DNA from: Holacanthus passer
Lineage: Eukaryota; Chordata; Actinopteri; Pomacanthidae
Assembly: GCA_025331565.1 (NCBI GenBank)
Contig: JAFREQ010000039.1
Coordinates: 4,216,001 to 4,280,000 of the forward strand
Reading direction: 5' to 3'
DNA length: 64,000 nucleotides
A program made the position numbers and the translations under genes. Below, one piece after another: positions 12,601 to 25,537 of the stretch (within the stretch, counting starts at the first letter, position 1; every line of letters begins with the position of its first letter). The notes below the pieces were generated by a model, which saw nothing but the letters and a program-made list of their open reading frames with translations, was not told the DNA's origin and made no database searches.

Positions 12601-13289
12601 GCTGAAACTCCAGCAGTGTGAATTAGATAAAAAAAAATCACCTGGATACCAACTTAGAGTCTTTTTGGCACCAAATTTCCTCTTCATGTTAGCAAGGCAA
12701 TGCTGTCCACAGAAATACAAAAAGGGAATCTTGTACTGAAAATCCAATTTAGGACTTTACCTGAGCCTGAAATTAACAATACATCTTTTACTTAACAATG
12801 CCTGTGGATTCATGCCCCATCACTTTCACTGAAATCACTTCAGGATGGGATATCTTCACAGAAAGCATGGAGAAAATGAGCAATTACAGCAACCAATAAC
12901 TCTTTCAATGTACGGCACATATGGGTGTGAGAGTAAAATGGGAACCTATCATTTAAGGCATTCGCATTTGTCAGCATGGACTTTTTCTACAACAGAAAAA
13001 TCCATTTATTTATACAAAACCTTGTCTGAGTCAAAGCTGTTCTAAAGGCAGAAATAAGTTCAATATCAGGTAGGTAGAGACAAAGAATTGCTTCTGGCTA
13101 AGTAATATGGTCATGTCCTGGTCACAAATGGAAAATTATTTCATGTTCCTCCCACTGACCTTTAAATTAACTATAGATATATTTCTGCTCCCAGAGGAGT
13201 GCTACCTCAAGGCAATGTTTTCTAAAGAGCTAAAACATCAGTATCTTACCTCACCATCCAAACCCTCTCTTTTACACTGGTCCCTACAG

Positions 13290-13432
13290 GTTACCAGGCC
13301 CTTCCAGAGTACCTGCTGCAGGCAGCGGGGCCTCCAGGAGCCCGGGCTCATCCAACCTCAACCGTCGCAGCCAGAGCTTCAACAGCATCGACAAGAGCAA
13401 GCCTCTTCAGTATGCCAGTGGAAACGACAGAG
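13290..13432 (+). CDS. nav3: nav3 exon, 143 nt (LPGPSR...RRSQSFNSIDK)
   Basis: Acceptor CCCTACAG precedes 13290 and donor AGAG|GTAAGG follows 13432. One base completes an arginine, then 47 codons follow, including LPGPSRVPAAGS, SNLNRRSQSFNSIDKSKP and ASGNDR, and one base starts the next codon. The RRSQSFNSIDK block is a hallmark of NAV3. NAV2, as I recall it, has RRSQSFNNYDKSKP, so this residue pattern favours NAV3. The segment is basic, serine-rich and disordered, in the microtubule-binding N-terminal half of the protein. The last codon is completed by AA from the exon at 19999 (GAA, Glu). Confidence 0.95.
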
Positions 13433-16400
13433 GTAAGGACAGCATATTACAGTCTTCAGTACCACAATACACACTTTCAGAAGCCAAGGCTCTTTTGTGT
13501 TTGAGTCTATTAGAAAGATGGAGTTGGTAGAAGTTGATGGTAGGAAGGGGTGCCCATTTTACATTTTCTCCATCCCACCCACTTGGTGGCGCCACTGACT
13601 CAGACAGACAAGCTGAGGGCTGCAGAGGAGCCCAGTCCCTCACTTTACCAGTCTTAACCAGTCTGCTGAATCATGCCCAGTTCTTTATTCCAAATGAGTT
13701 ACAATGGATGCCATTAAGTGGAGGCTTCAACCAGCAAAGAGCCAATTGAGAGATGACTGAAGGGGCAAATTCAGGCTGCTGCTCTTTCAAGCATGATGAA
13801 GTTAATGAGAGTGATTCTGTTTTTGAGAGAAGGGTCGCACTGTAGCAGAACGTTATGGCAGTTTATTCAACACAAGACTGATTATTCACAAACAGTTGTT
13901 TAAACAGCCTCTTTCTGTTGTGAAGAGTAAATGTATCAAGTCAAAATGTTTACTTCATATCTTTGCTATTGGCTCACTGTATTTATAATGGCTTTGTGAT
14001 TATATACTGTGATATAATGTCTTTATGGACCCATACAGTAATAGTAAATAAAACCTATCCAATTGTTCAATCATTTTAATAATTAAAACCATTCCTGACA
14101 ACTTTATGGCATTATAATGACAACCTTTTGCTTTGGCTCACAATAGATGCAATCATAAAATGTTTCCGAACTAATGAGATCTTGCTTTTAATCTTAAAGC
14201 ACTGCTCAGTCACTGAGGAAAAACACTGCAGGATTCAGTCTGTAGAGTTAGGATCGGATCAGTAGGAGGTGATGGAGGTGGAGGAGAGATGCAGTGAGTG
14301 GCATCATGCAGCAGTAAAAAAAAAAAAGCCTCCAGCAAACTCCCTTTCTGAATCTGTCTTTCTCTTTTGCTTTCAATCCTAAAAGTTCTCGCAAGATGTG
14401 CACTCAGCCTTCTGATTTCTGTCTGAAACTTCAAACTCTTCAACGAGTAGAAGAAGAAAGGCATGGCGAGAGATGATGGAAGTGAGAGGGTGGACAGGGA
14501 GTGTATGATTAAGTGTTTGTTAGCTGAAAAGAGAGCAAAGAGGAGGCAGAAATTATGGAGGAACTGATATATCATATTAGTCTTGTGCTTTAGTTTTAAA
14601 AATCAATCATTTGTTTAGGTTGATTCTTCGGTAAATCCCATTTTAAGGGATTCAATCAATCAGTTAATTTAATTGTTTTGTGAAAATGATTGGCACTTTT
14701 TTAAAGGGTGGATACATTCTTTTCTAGACCATTCACACAATGCAGTTGAGTCCTGCCAGAAGACAAACCTTGAGTTTGCAGAGATAAGACAGGAGGTGTT
14801 GGAGCTTCACTGCCGGAGAGATAAAACAGTGTTTTGGTCTAAAGTAAAAGATAAACAAAGAAAAATCAATTGTTGGGAAATGTCAGCAATGCAGACAGAA
14901 CCTTCTGGGCAAAAGCAGGTAGCAGATAGAGCAGAGGACAGAAACGGATCGAGGAAGTCTCTGCCAAAAGCCATTTTAAACATCTTCTTGAGTTTATTTT
15001 CTCTGTTACAGATAGTTTTATTTGCTGTTATCATGTTACACATTTTCTTGTTTGATCTTCCTTTCATCTTGTTGTACTTGTGGATTTACAAGCCTTTATT
15101 TTTTTGAATATGCACATACATTATTCAGATATAAACTCATCTGCGTTCTGAACAGATACAAGCAGTATCCGAACTTTTGCAGTTATGTTCATCTCAACAA
15201 ATAGACTATAGCCTAAAAACACTGAGGCGTACATAGATTTAAGTACACAGACTTAAGTTAGGGATCATCTCAAAAGTGCATGCTCCCTGAAAACTTGTCC
15301 ATACCCTTCAGTTTTCCCACTGTTAAATCCTTTTTATATAGACTCAATTCTTTCTTTAAGGTGGGATTCAAATATAATTGATGTTTTGTTACTCCATTCA
15401 TTTAGATACTTGGTTATGTTATTATGTTGTTTTGTGTATTTTGGCAGCTGAACATATACATATTCTGTACATACGTGGAGTATGAATGGCTGAAGAAAAC
15501 AACCAAAATAAAGCAGTCGAGCAGCTTCTGATGTAGGCCACGCCCACTTCCTGCATGACTCCACTGACATTTTTCTGATATAAACACCTACAGAGACAGG
15601 TAGTAGCTTTATGTTACACCCCTAATGATGTCTAATCTGCCAGTAAAGGGGGCTACACATGGGGGGAGTCATATTTTTGTTTTTTTCTTTCTTTAACTGT
15701 TTTATATACCCATATATAAAGGCATGTATGGCCTCATGGGGATGAAGTGAACCCATTACAGTGTTGTTTTGTTTCTCTAATCACAGATAGTGAGTCTCTG
15801 ACCAACAAGAACAAGAGCACAAAGGGCACAAAGAGCATTGCATCATTCTTGTTGCCATGCAACTATCTAATTAGCTTCAGCCAACTAAATTGAAGCATCA
15901 AAGGGCAGGGTTTTTTGTTGTAAGTAAAAATGAGCTAATGAAAGTTGGTGATTGCTTGGCTTGTTGTTTGGAATGAGGATGAGGAGTCAATTGGGAAAGT
16001 GGAGAAGCTGCAGTCTTCCTCTAGCAAGGCGATACTGTATTTTATGTCTGACAGTGTAATGGGGAGGGCAGTTAAAGTTGAAAAGCCTACAACTTAGAGT
16101 GTGACAAAATGCATCCAAAACAAGAGCTGCAGAGTTAAGAATAGACAAAAAAGGTCACTGCTGCAGAACCGGCTGCTGACCAGTAGAGTTAAGTGTGTGT
16201 CCATGCATCTGTGTGCAAGTATGAGACTGTGTGCGTGTATGATTTCAAACATGCTTGCTCTTCTCTTAAATCCAGGCTTTCACTTTCTGTGAATCATTTG
16301 TCATGTAGTTTCAAACAGCTTCAGATATGTGTGTATTTGTTAGCAGAGGGTCCACCACCACCCAGAAGAAGTGACATTTCATTTCTTGGCCGCTGAGAAA

Positions 16401-19400
16401 AAAAAAGAAGAAAAGAAGAGTCTGTTGCCATGGCAACGACGAGTCACTGTATGGTGAAAAGTGTGGTGGCACTGCTATACAGCCTCCGGGGTGGGGAAGG
16501 GAGGGGGGGCTTCAAAGATGTGGTTAATTGACAGGACACACACGCAAATAAATACCAAATTAAGGTGTTGTTTTTTTTACACCAGCTCATTTGTGAGTTT
16601 ATCTGGTGAGGATCTGTTAGTTTAAACTAACCTCTGCTGGCCTGAGATCAGAACCTTCTGTATTGTAACTTATCTCACCTAACCTGCTATCTCATTTAAA
16701 ATCTGCAGGTAGTGTATGTTCATATACAGACAAGGGGACGCTCTGCTGTCGCACAAACATACTTTTGCACAACTGCCCAACACATTCAGAGAAGATGTCT
16801 GCATGCTTGAATATTTAAAAAGTTTTCCACATTTTTCCACATTCACATTTCCACATATGCATGTGCAATTGAATTTACAATCAAGTCCCAAGTAGCGCAT
16901 ACACACACTTTTAGAGACACACAAATATAGCACACACACCTACTATGTAAACTCAGTCTTCAGAATTAGAGGAAGCTAATGAATTTCATTGGCCACACTT
17001 TTTATGGCATATTCAATAATTAAATACAGAACAATTTTAAAGACCATGTCTCAAAAAGTGTCCAGATAACTAGCTGAGGAATGGTATGTAAATATTGTTG
17101 CACAAAACTATTTGAGATTTATCTTAAAAGTTGGCATGTCATTCATGCTTGAAACATGTAGATACTGTATATATTTACAGTGTGTTTCAGTCAGTTGACG
17201 TATTGATGCTTTGTTTGCCAAAGCTGATGATGGTTATGTTTTCATAGCCAGCTGGGTTTGTTGGATTGTTTCCTGAAATGATTTCAGCAAGATATTCATG
17301 ATGCCATCGGCTTTAGCAGCAGTAGTTTTGCGCCTGTTGATTGGCCACAGACATAAAATGCAGCCATAAAAAAATTGAGTACCAGAGGTTTCACAGAAAT
17401 AGCAGTGAATTTTCTCTCTTGCAGTCCTAATGACTGCTGCGTTAATGGTGAAGAAATAATGAATAATAATTGCCTGTCTTGAATGAAGACATATGGAGGT
17501 AAATAAATGCCCTTGGTCATCACTAGACATTTTAGAGTTAGGTGCTAGGTTCCTCTATATAAACCACAATGTAAAGAAACATCCCTCTTATTGCCTGACA
17601 GATTGCACTTTTCACTCTGGATCTGACACAGTGCACTGAGGCGTTTTCAGGCATGTTTTAGGGTTTTAGAGAATGTTGTCAGAAGTGTAAGCCGGTTAAA
17701 GTCTCTCGACCCCGGCCACAGCTGAAGCTGAACCCCCACCCCCTGCCTCCCTGAAGGGGCTTTAAACTGCAGACTGGAGGTGACTCACAGCCAGCCAAAC
17801 CCTGCTCACTGTGCTGACTGACAGCCAGACAGACACTCAGTCTAATGGTGCATAACTTCATGCTGTCACTCTGTCGCCTTCTTCCTTTTATTCACACCCC
17901 ATCTCTAATTCTGCCTTTCCTTTTTTTTCTTCTCTATTTATCTGCCTCTCTTTCTCTCTCATAACTCATATCCAGAAGATGCATTGCAGTCTGTCAGTGC
18001 CTCTCTGTCTTTTGTTGTGTCCATCTTCCTCAAATATGATTCTTATCTGTCAGGTAGTGGATCTGTGTGTGTGTGTGTGTGTATGTGTGTGTGTTTGTGT
18101 GTGTGTGTCTAAGAGAGAAGGGAGAGGAAAAGGGGAAAGAGGAGTGGCTGACGGCCAGAGTATCAACCAGCCAGGGAAAGTGGGGTGTGTGTAAAGGTCA
18201 ATGCTCAGCGGCAGACGCTTTTACACGCATGATGGATGTTTATGCTTGTATGTGTATGTGTGGTTTGGCTCAGCATGTTATATTTTCCTAGCACCATTTG
18301 ACTGAAAATCTGCTCGAAGTAAACAGCTTTGTCATGCATCATAGCTTGGCTTTCAGGTCTGTAATGGAATACATGCCAGTGAATGTGATAACTGGGGAAA
18401 ATATAAATGATTTCAGAACATATGATAACATATAAAACATCTAGAGACAATATGTAGACAGATATTTGCCTTAATGCACCCTTGGCTTTTTAGCACATTG
18501 TGTGGCATTGATTATATAAATATTAGTGAATATTTCATAGTTTTTGTAAATCCTCACATATAATACAAGAACATTGTTCACTGTGTGTCATTTTGTACTT
18601 AATATTGGTGAATGTCTGTTCTGCAGATAACCAGGAAACTTGAGTTAAAGGTACCCTGTGAAGTTTTCTTGTAAACAAACAAAAGCTATTTTTAAATTGT
18701 GTTTCTCACCAAAACATAAGCAACCATGGTTTAATAGAAGTCAAGAACTCCACTCAGTGCAGTGTACCTTGCGAATGTTCTTATTCGTGTAGATAAATGG
18801 CTAAACATAGATGACATGGTGACCAGATATTTCCAGCAGCTAGGAGTTGGATAGCAGGAAATGTTTCAGCAATTTTGGTTTTGATGTGAGTCCCCCAAGG
18901 AACAAGGTCTTCCTTCAAGAGCTGCCATTTTCTTCCAGCGTTGAACAATCATACGAGGAAAAATCCCTGGATCAGAGGCAGACACCAATTTCTACACCCA
19001 CTGCAGCCTCAATATGGAAGACATTTTCTCAGTTGAGGTTGCAGCGCTCACTTTTTTTCAAATGGAAAAACTCACTTTCTTCTTCCTAGTACACTTCCTA
19101 TCTACATGTATAGCACGAGTGAATTCAACACAATCCCAGAATAATTCTAGGAAAGGCAGAAAATCACTAACGTAAAAAGTAGGTAGGTTCGGGGAAACTT
19201 TCTTCACCAAAACACTAAATTAAAAATAACTCCTCAAACTCAACGCAACATATTGATCATCAAAGACAGATGATGATGAGCAGTGAGTCTGGGGGTGGAT
19301 GGTTTCCTTTCCTTCCATGTTAGCATAGCTGGTGTGATCTCTTTTGTTGTCACGGCTATAACATGGTGGCCTGTCTCTTGTAACCACTGTTGTCTGCCTG

Positions 19401-19998
19401 CAAACAAGCTGTGACAGGCCTCTATACAAGTGTAAATCAGGAGTAGGAAGTCTGAACAGGAAGTTACAGCTCACTTGAGTGCAAACTCCTTGGAGACACC
19501 AGTGTAATAATAACAGTGAAATCTTTTCTTTTAACCCAACCTGCTGTTGATATTCTGCCAATTGGGAATAAGCTCTCTTTTTTTTCTTTACACAACATTG
19601 AAAACCTCTGAGTCTCCTTGACTTTTGAGCCGAATGTGTGTAAAACCACAGAGGAAGCCTGTAGAGTATTCAGAAACTGTTGTTTCTATTGTGAAATAAA
19701 TTCACGAAACTGTGGAAGTTTGTCACAATCATAACTTGAGTGTTTGCTCCAAAGTTTTTGGTTTGCTTAGAAAATCAGAACGTCAGTCACTACTGTGCAT
19801 CCTACTACTGTGTGAAAATGTTCCATAATTAGATATCATCTATCTCACATGAATCAATAATAGAAATAAAACAAATTGCAGTAAACTTCAAAGAATCATG
19901 TGATTCTTTGTAGACAAAATAATGCAAGTCACATGCTTGATTGTACACGCTTGATCCTTCATATTTTAATTCTCTCTTTCTCTTCTTCTCTGGTTCAG
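13433..19998 (+). other. nav3 intron between the GNDR and EAVRG exons
   Basis: 6.6 kb with no exon recognised. The two flanking exons are contiguous in NAV3 apart from normal divergence. It contains a GT microsatellite at 18064-18109. A pyrimidine-rich run (TCTCTCTTTCTCTTCTTCTC) forms the acceptor of the next exon. Confidence 0.8.
18064..18109. repeat. (GT)n microsatellite
   Basis: Interrupted GT run with TATG and TTTG interruptions, inside the intron. Confidence 0.92.
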
Positions 19999-21145
19999 AA
20001 GCGGTGAGGGGTATCCCAGCACCCAGCACGATGAATGGGAGCAGTATTGGTGGGACAGTTCCCACCAGCCTCAGTGGGCAGCAGCTGGCCTCTGCCATCC
20101 CCTCACCCACCGCCGGCAAGTCCTGGCGCAGCAAGTCCATGAACCTCAAGCACAGTGCCACTTCGTCCATGCTGGCAAGCCCCACACACTCACCCTCCCC
20201 CATCCATTCACCCCAGGCCTCTGAAGGCCTTTTGCCACACGGAAGCGATGGGTCAAAAGTAGGGTCGGCCGGTGGCGGTGGACCCCAGAGGTCCATGCTG
20301 GAGAAGTTCCGCCTGATTAACCCTAGATCAGCTTCACGAGCATCGCCGTCTGTAGCAGAGATGGCTCTGCAGGAGGAGGATGACCTGTCGGAGTACGGTG
20401 AGGATGGATTGATGCCCACGGGGTCGGTGTGCAACAGTGCCAGTAGCAGTGCTACAGCTAAGCAGGTGCCTACCAAGACCTCTGCATCATCCCTCACCGC
20501 ACCAAGCAAGACTTCCTCTTCTTCCTCCCCCTCCCCTTCATTTTCAAAAGCGTCTGCTAATGGCAGCAGGTCCATGTCCAAAGACAAGGAGGACAAAAGC
20601 AAGTCTGGGAAATCTTCTAAGGACAGCTCTCCACCCAAAGAGGAGCGAGAGTCGTTTGCTGACCCCACCAAGAAGACCTCCAAAATTGCCAGCCTCATCC
20701 CTAAGGGAGGGAAACCATCATCTGGAAAGAAAGATGGCGGCTCCTCGGCTTCCAGCGGCATCCCTAAGCCAGGACTTAAAGCTCCGTCCACCACGTCGTC
20801 CAAGCCTCAGAGTCAGTCGCAGAGCCAAAGCCAGGCCGCCCTAAACAGCAGCGGCAATATGCGGGGTGTAGAGGGGGAGAGGGCCAAGCTGACAAAAGGA
20901 GGACAGGGTGGGAGTTTCTACATACAGCGCTCTATTGGGGGCCCAGAGGGCAAAAGGACCAGCATGACCTCCTCCACCAGCACCTCAGCCCTATCTGGGT
21001 CCAGTGGGATGCTTGGAGGAGGAGGAGGGGGGGTTGGAGGAGGAGGAGGAGGTGCAGCACTTGGAGGGAACGGAGTAGTTCAGCTTCCTCAGCAGCAGCA
21101 GCACAACCACCCCAATACTGCCACTGTGGCCCCCTTCATGTACAG
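19999..21145 (+). CDS. nav3: nav3 large exon, 1147 nt (KSWRSKSMN, three SxIP motifs)
   Basis: The exon is bounded by TGGTTCAG and TACAG|GTGAGA and encodes 381 full codons. In order it contains an SxIP motif (SAIP) directly before GKSWRSKSMNLKHSATS, then RSMLEKFRLINPRSASR, a lysine/serine-rich stretch (KDKEDKSKSGKSSKDSS) and KKTSKIASLIPKGGK with a second SxIP (SLIP). SSGIPKPGLKAP with a third SxIP (SGIP) follows, then a QSQSQSQSQ run, a glycine-rich tract and finally VQLPQQQQHNHPNTATVAPF. These blocks follow NAV3 in order. NAV2 as I recall it has VQLPQPQQQYNHPNTATVAPF. SxIP motifs in basic, serine-rich regions bind EB proteins, and navigators are known microtubule plus-end trackers. The Gly tract and QS repeats look like lineage-specific expansions. 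The upstream frame is open to 19941, but the ATG there is intronic. Confidence 0.97.
21014..21053 (+). repeat. (GGA)n/G-run tract in coding sequence (polyglycine)
   Basis: GGAGGA repeats with a G7 run encode GGGGGGVGGGGGG inside the large nav3 exon. It is in frame and likely length-variable. The remembered mammalian NAV3 has no glycine tract at this place, just before the VQLPQQQQ block. Confidence 0.85.
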
Positions 21146-24100
21146 GTGAGACATGTGTGTGTATATGTGTGCACTACAATCCTTAGGATACATTTAAATG
21201 AGCAAAGCTGTTTACTTCCATCTCTCCACCAAATTTTCATCCTAGAGAGGTCAATATATTAACCCCTTTTCTCAAGTCTTACCTGCACACATTCTGACAC
21301 ATACCCACGATATTCACTCATACATACCCCATGAAATCCTGGAGCACTCCCAGTGATCAGCTGGCGCTCCCCACTGTGCATCTTGCCCTCGCCTCCACAT
21401 CTCTTCACAGTCATTACAGAACAAATTAACATCCACTGCCTGCTGCTTGCCAAAGCCTATTATTTAACTGTCTGGGTTTAATCTTTGATGTGAGAATCCA
21501 GACACTGGCAGCGTTCAGGAACCCCTTCCTCCTCTTCATTCAACCAGTGTTGTTTAGATGCATGCAGCTGGTGCGTGGTTCCCTGACGTTACAGCCATCA
21601 GAGGTGCAGGAAGTGGGTAAATCTGCCCAGCAGGACCGATTTTCTCTTACAACAGCAGAGGTAATCCAGGAGGAAAAAATGGAGGAGCCGCCAAAGTCTC
21701 TAGGATGCCTTTGTGCTCGGAGAGAAAGAGAGTTAGGAATCCCATTAAACAAGACTTAATCCTTCAACCCTTCTCTCCCTCTCTCATCTTCCTCCTCCGT
21801 TGTGCACAGTCAGCTCTGCCTCATTCAGCAGTGCTTCTTTCAAACATTAGTATTACTTTAATCCCACACTTTCAGCAAGTTAAAACTACTGCAGTTACCA
21901 GTCCTGGGCAGATAGTGAGTGATAGTCAGTTTTGCAGAAAGGAACCAAAACTAAAGCTGTAAAAGAACACAGCTCACTCAATGAATGAAAAGTAGTTTGA
22001 AGCCTGGGCTTGCGTTTACTACATGCTGCCATTTGTGTCAGTGATTTCCAAAAAAATTCCAAATTTGCCCAAAGTAAGCAACGGCCACTACAATAGTCAT
22101 CAAATAATAACAACAATTTCTGATTATTGATATTTCAAACTCTGAAGTTTCTGGCATGAGTCAACGGACACTTGGGCTGTTAGCGGCTTCACACTCTCTG
22201 CTGTTAAGGCTCAGTCACATCAGAAGGTGGCACAGCGAAATTCATTGCATCCTCACAAAATAGTAGGTGTTAGAGGGTTGGTGTTCTCCAAGCTTTTTTT
22301 CTGTTGTGCTGGGCTGTTTACTCCCTCTGGCATTTTGTTCCTAGGATTGAACATCATATTAGTCGAAAAAGAGTTCCTGAACAGGGAAAGCTCTCTGAGC
22401 TAGCAAGCTTGCTAACGACCAGTTGTGTGTCAAAGTTTACCAAAGTTGTGCTCTCAGAAGTTTGTACAGATTTACTTCAAGCCCATGAGGAAATCCGCTG
22501 ATCGAGACATTTTGCCCCCCTGGAAAAGCAGGTCCACTGAACCAAAAAGAGTATGGAACCCCTGGTTGTGTTAGCACCTGGTTCTTGCCTTTGAGGCACA
22601 GTGCAGATTCATGTCTCCCCCCTACTTTCTTCCTCTGTGCCAAGATATTTCCTTGCAAGCATATTTTTGTAGCCCCCATCTTCAGCCTCCCCCTCTCTTG
22701 CTATAAATGTTCTTCCTCACCAGCAGGCCTCAGCTGCAGCCATCAGCATGCAGACAGAAAGTGTAAAGGCCTCCTGCTGTGCTGCAATTTACCATCATTT
22801 TCAGCCCAATTAGGTGTCTTTGTCTTGTTCTGTTTCTCTATCTACGCCCACTTCAAGTTGTTGCCTCCGCTGAGTTTCACAGACCGGTGTGGTTGCAGGA
22901 CTTTGCTGCAGTTAGTGTGCAAGATTGATTTTTGTCCCCTCTCCCCACGCACAGAGTTTGCAATATCATTAACTGTATCCTCTGTGTCCTCCCCTGCTCC
23001 CATAACCTAAGCTGACCCGAGTTCAGAAACAAGATCAGGGATGATAGAAATACTACAGTGATACACATAAGCTTGGTTAAATGTGTTTGTGCACTGCATT
23101 TCCTGAAAATCACCCATCAATCAACCAGTGTGGGTGGTGCTGTGACATCCTTTAGATTATTGTTCATACAACAGCAAATGGAAATGCTTTCATATAATCT
23201 TCGTACAACCAGGAGCAATACAACAACAGCATTAAAAACAGGCATTACCTGAATCTTATCAGTGAAGTTACCCTTTCCTTTAAAGAAGCAGAATGAATTT
23301 GCAGTAAATAATCAATTGTTACTGCAGCAGTCAGCTTTTCCCCACATATCTGCTTTAATATTTTGGTCTCAAATTGTTGTGTGCAGCCATGGTGGTGAAT
23401 ATCTCTGTCTCTGCATTTGTGAATCCACTGAGGTGAGGGAAGCTTGCAGGAAGAAAAAAAAAGCATTTTCACATGAGCTGAAGTCACAGGCTGATGCTGC
23501 TGTCGGGAGCCAATTTTTATCTGCAGCTCTGCAGGTGGTGGTGGTCCCCGGAGTGTGTGTGTTGTGTATATGGAAAGGCATGACTGCTATACAGTAGCTC
23601 CTGCTTGGATCTATCTGTGTGTTTGTGTGTAAGATTTACTGTGTATACTTCAGGATTTTCATTTGTGTGTGGTTAAAAGTGTTAGTTTGCGTGCTTTGTG
23701 TATGTGTGTGTATGTTCCTGTGCAAGTGCATTTTTTTGTATTTGTATTTGGGTGTCATCTGTCACTATGTGTAACCATGTGTTGTGTCTGTGTCACTGTA
23801 AGTCTAATTTTTACATGCGTGGTTCTGTGTTTTCATGTCGTTGGCTGTGCGCACGTTTGAGTGTGCGGAACTGTTATCTCATGAAGTGCATTGGACTCTA
23901 TCCTTGTTTCTTCAGATCAGCAAACAAATAGTGGTGTGTGATGCAGCTCAAGGTTGAGGAGGAGAGGCAGATGCACACAAACATGTATATCATGCGCACA
24001 CACTCAGAAGCGTTCACAGAAAACATCTCATCGGAGACCGTCCCCTCCTCCCTTTAGAGGTGTCCATCTGTTAAATATGTGACTGAGAGCAAAAACTGAC

Positions 24101-24885
24101 TCAGAAATTCAAACTCTTCTCTTGTTTAACATTGCAGAAACACAAACAACAGACAAAGAAGGGAAGATTATGGCTCTTGCTCCAAATCACGTGCTAAAAT
24201 CTCTCTGTTACAGGTCGTTCTAACCTTTAATTTCCAACCAATGCGTCTGTTTGACTCACTAACAGCACTGTACCAGTTTAGCCACTCCACAAACCATAAA
24301 TGTTTATGTGATACTAAATTTTTTAATGTGATTGTAGTTTTTATGCTACACTATACTTAAACCAAATGGTGCAAATTCAACAGGACAGAATAAACTTCCT
24401 TCCTTGGAGGAAAATGATGACAGTGTTACAAGCTCCTCTTGTCTTTATAAAATTGGAGCACAAAGATGATGTTAAATAGGTTTGTTTTGAAGGAAGGAAA
24501 GAGGGACAGGTATTACCATGACACATGTTAACAAAGGCTGATTTAAAACAATCCACATTATAACCAGAGCAGCCATACATTGTAAAGTAGGTTGTTGTTG
24601 TGAACTTACAGAGTAGGTTTGACTGCTGGACACCCTTAACTTAAAATGAATTGTAATAGAAAACAGCATTAAAACATTTCCATGTTTCATCACTTCATTG
24701 CATTGTTTCATTGCACAGTGAATGAATGAACATGACTCTGGAGCAGCTTTAACGAATTTCAGTAAAAACTCTCCCCCCATGGCTGTTTTGGAACGACTGT
24801 AGTGGCTGTAGTCAAGCTTGAGTTTCCCCGATATCTCAGTCTGTCTTTATAACTGCTCTGTATTATTTGTTCTTTGTGCCTCCAG
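21146..24885 (+). other. nav3 intron between the FMYR and TFSENDC exons
   Basis: 3.7 kb, with no exon recognised between the two halves of the split arginine codon. It has GT-rich sequence around 23590-23880. Nothing else stands out. Confidence 0.8.
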
Positions 24886-25001
24886 GACATTCTCAGAAAA
24901 TGACTGCACCATGGTGGCCCCAGCCGACCCCTGCCTCAGCCCCACCAAGGGAGAGCTGGTCTACAGCAAGACAGCCAAACAGTGCCTGGAGGAGATATCA
25001 G
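24886..25001 (+). CDS. nav3: nav3 exon, 116 nt (TFSENDC...KTAKQCLEEIS)
   Basis: Acceptor GTGCCTCCAG and donor TCAG|GTACAG bound 38 codons, with one base at each end shared with the neighbouring exons. The residues TFSENDCT, CLSPTKGELVYSKTAKQ and CLEEIS follow the NAV3 pattern (SEN...SPTKMDLSYSKTAKQCLEEISG). NAV2 differs at this place as I recall it. The exon enters in phase 2 and leaves in phase 1, so skipping it would break the frame. Its exit phase equals that of the alternative first exon 28469-29165, which makes the two interchangeable upstream of the exon at 33824. Confidence 0.95.
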
Positions 25002-25359
25002 GTACAGTAGGTCAACACACATGCTGTGGGTTCTGCATATGTGATGTTTCTCTGTGTGGGTGTGTGAATGTGCACATGCCCGTGTGCATTAACATGTGTC
25101 TCTTATAATATTAGTCATATAGTAATTTAACCTTCATGTGCTGCTAAGCATCCGTATTTACCCAATGTTGACCTGACTGCTGCTGCAGTGCTACCCTGCA
25201 TGTGAGAGGACTTGTTCAGACAATGCATTTACCCTCTCAAGGAAATAAAAGAATTGGTTTAGCTTATATTAAAAAGGCTGTATTACATTATGGATTAGCT
25301 GCTCTACATAATATTAGAGAAAGAGCAGGCTGGAGGCTCTGTTTCAGTGTTTTTTTTTC

Positions 25360-25537
25360 TTTTAAGTTTGTTTTGGCATTTCTGCTTTATTTAGATAGTG
25401 ACAGCTGGAGAGAGAGACAGGAAAGGCAGGGGAGAATGAGGGAATGACATGCAGCAATGGGCCCGGGCTGGAATCGAACCCAGGCCAATGCACTAAGGTC
25501 TCAGCTTTAATATAATGTGTGCAGCCGGGTCACCCCC
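25360..25537 (-). mobile_element. tRNA-derived SINE copy (minus strand)
   Basis: Read on the minus strand there is a perfect RNA polymerase III B box, GGTTCGATTCC (25470-25480), preceded by CATTGGCCTG and followed by CAGCCCGGGCC. A body with GCATGTCATTCC and a pyrimidine-rich TCTCTCTC segment leads to a tail AATAAAGCAGAAATGCCAAAA. This arrangement is widespread in percomorph genomes. The A-box half is degraded. The family name was not assigned. Confidence 0.65.

Larger units (their letters stand above)
6148..13289 (+). other. nav3 intron between the KKNTR and LPGPSR exons
   Basis: 7.1 kb with no further exon recognised. The peptide is continuous across it compared with NAV3. It contains a short dispersed-repeat tail (6324-6410), a CT microsatellite (9632-9698) and a CpG-containing patch with a CRE-like site (11095-11230). 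The remainder is AT-rich sequence without clear structure. Confidence 0.8.

Noticed and set aside
19829..20803. 324-codon open frame on the minus strand
   Set aside because: It is the antisense of the large nav3 exon. Its composition follows from the GC- and serine-rich coding strand, and it has no splice or homology support.
20437..20844. 135-codon plus-strand open frame
   Set aside because: It is a shifted frame inside the nav3 exon 19999-21145, whose correct frame matches NAV3 throughout.
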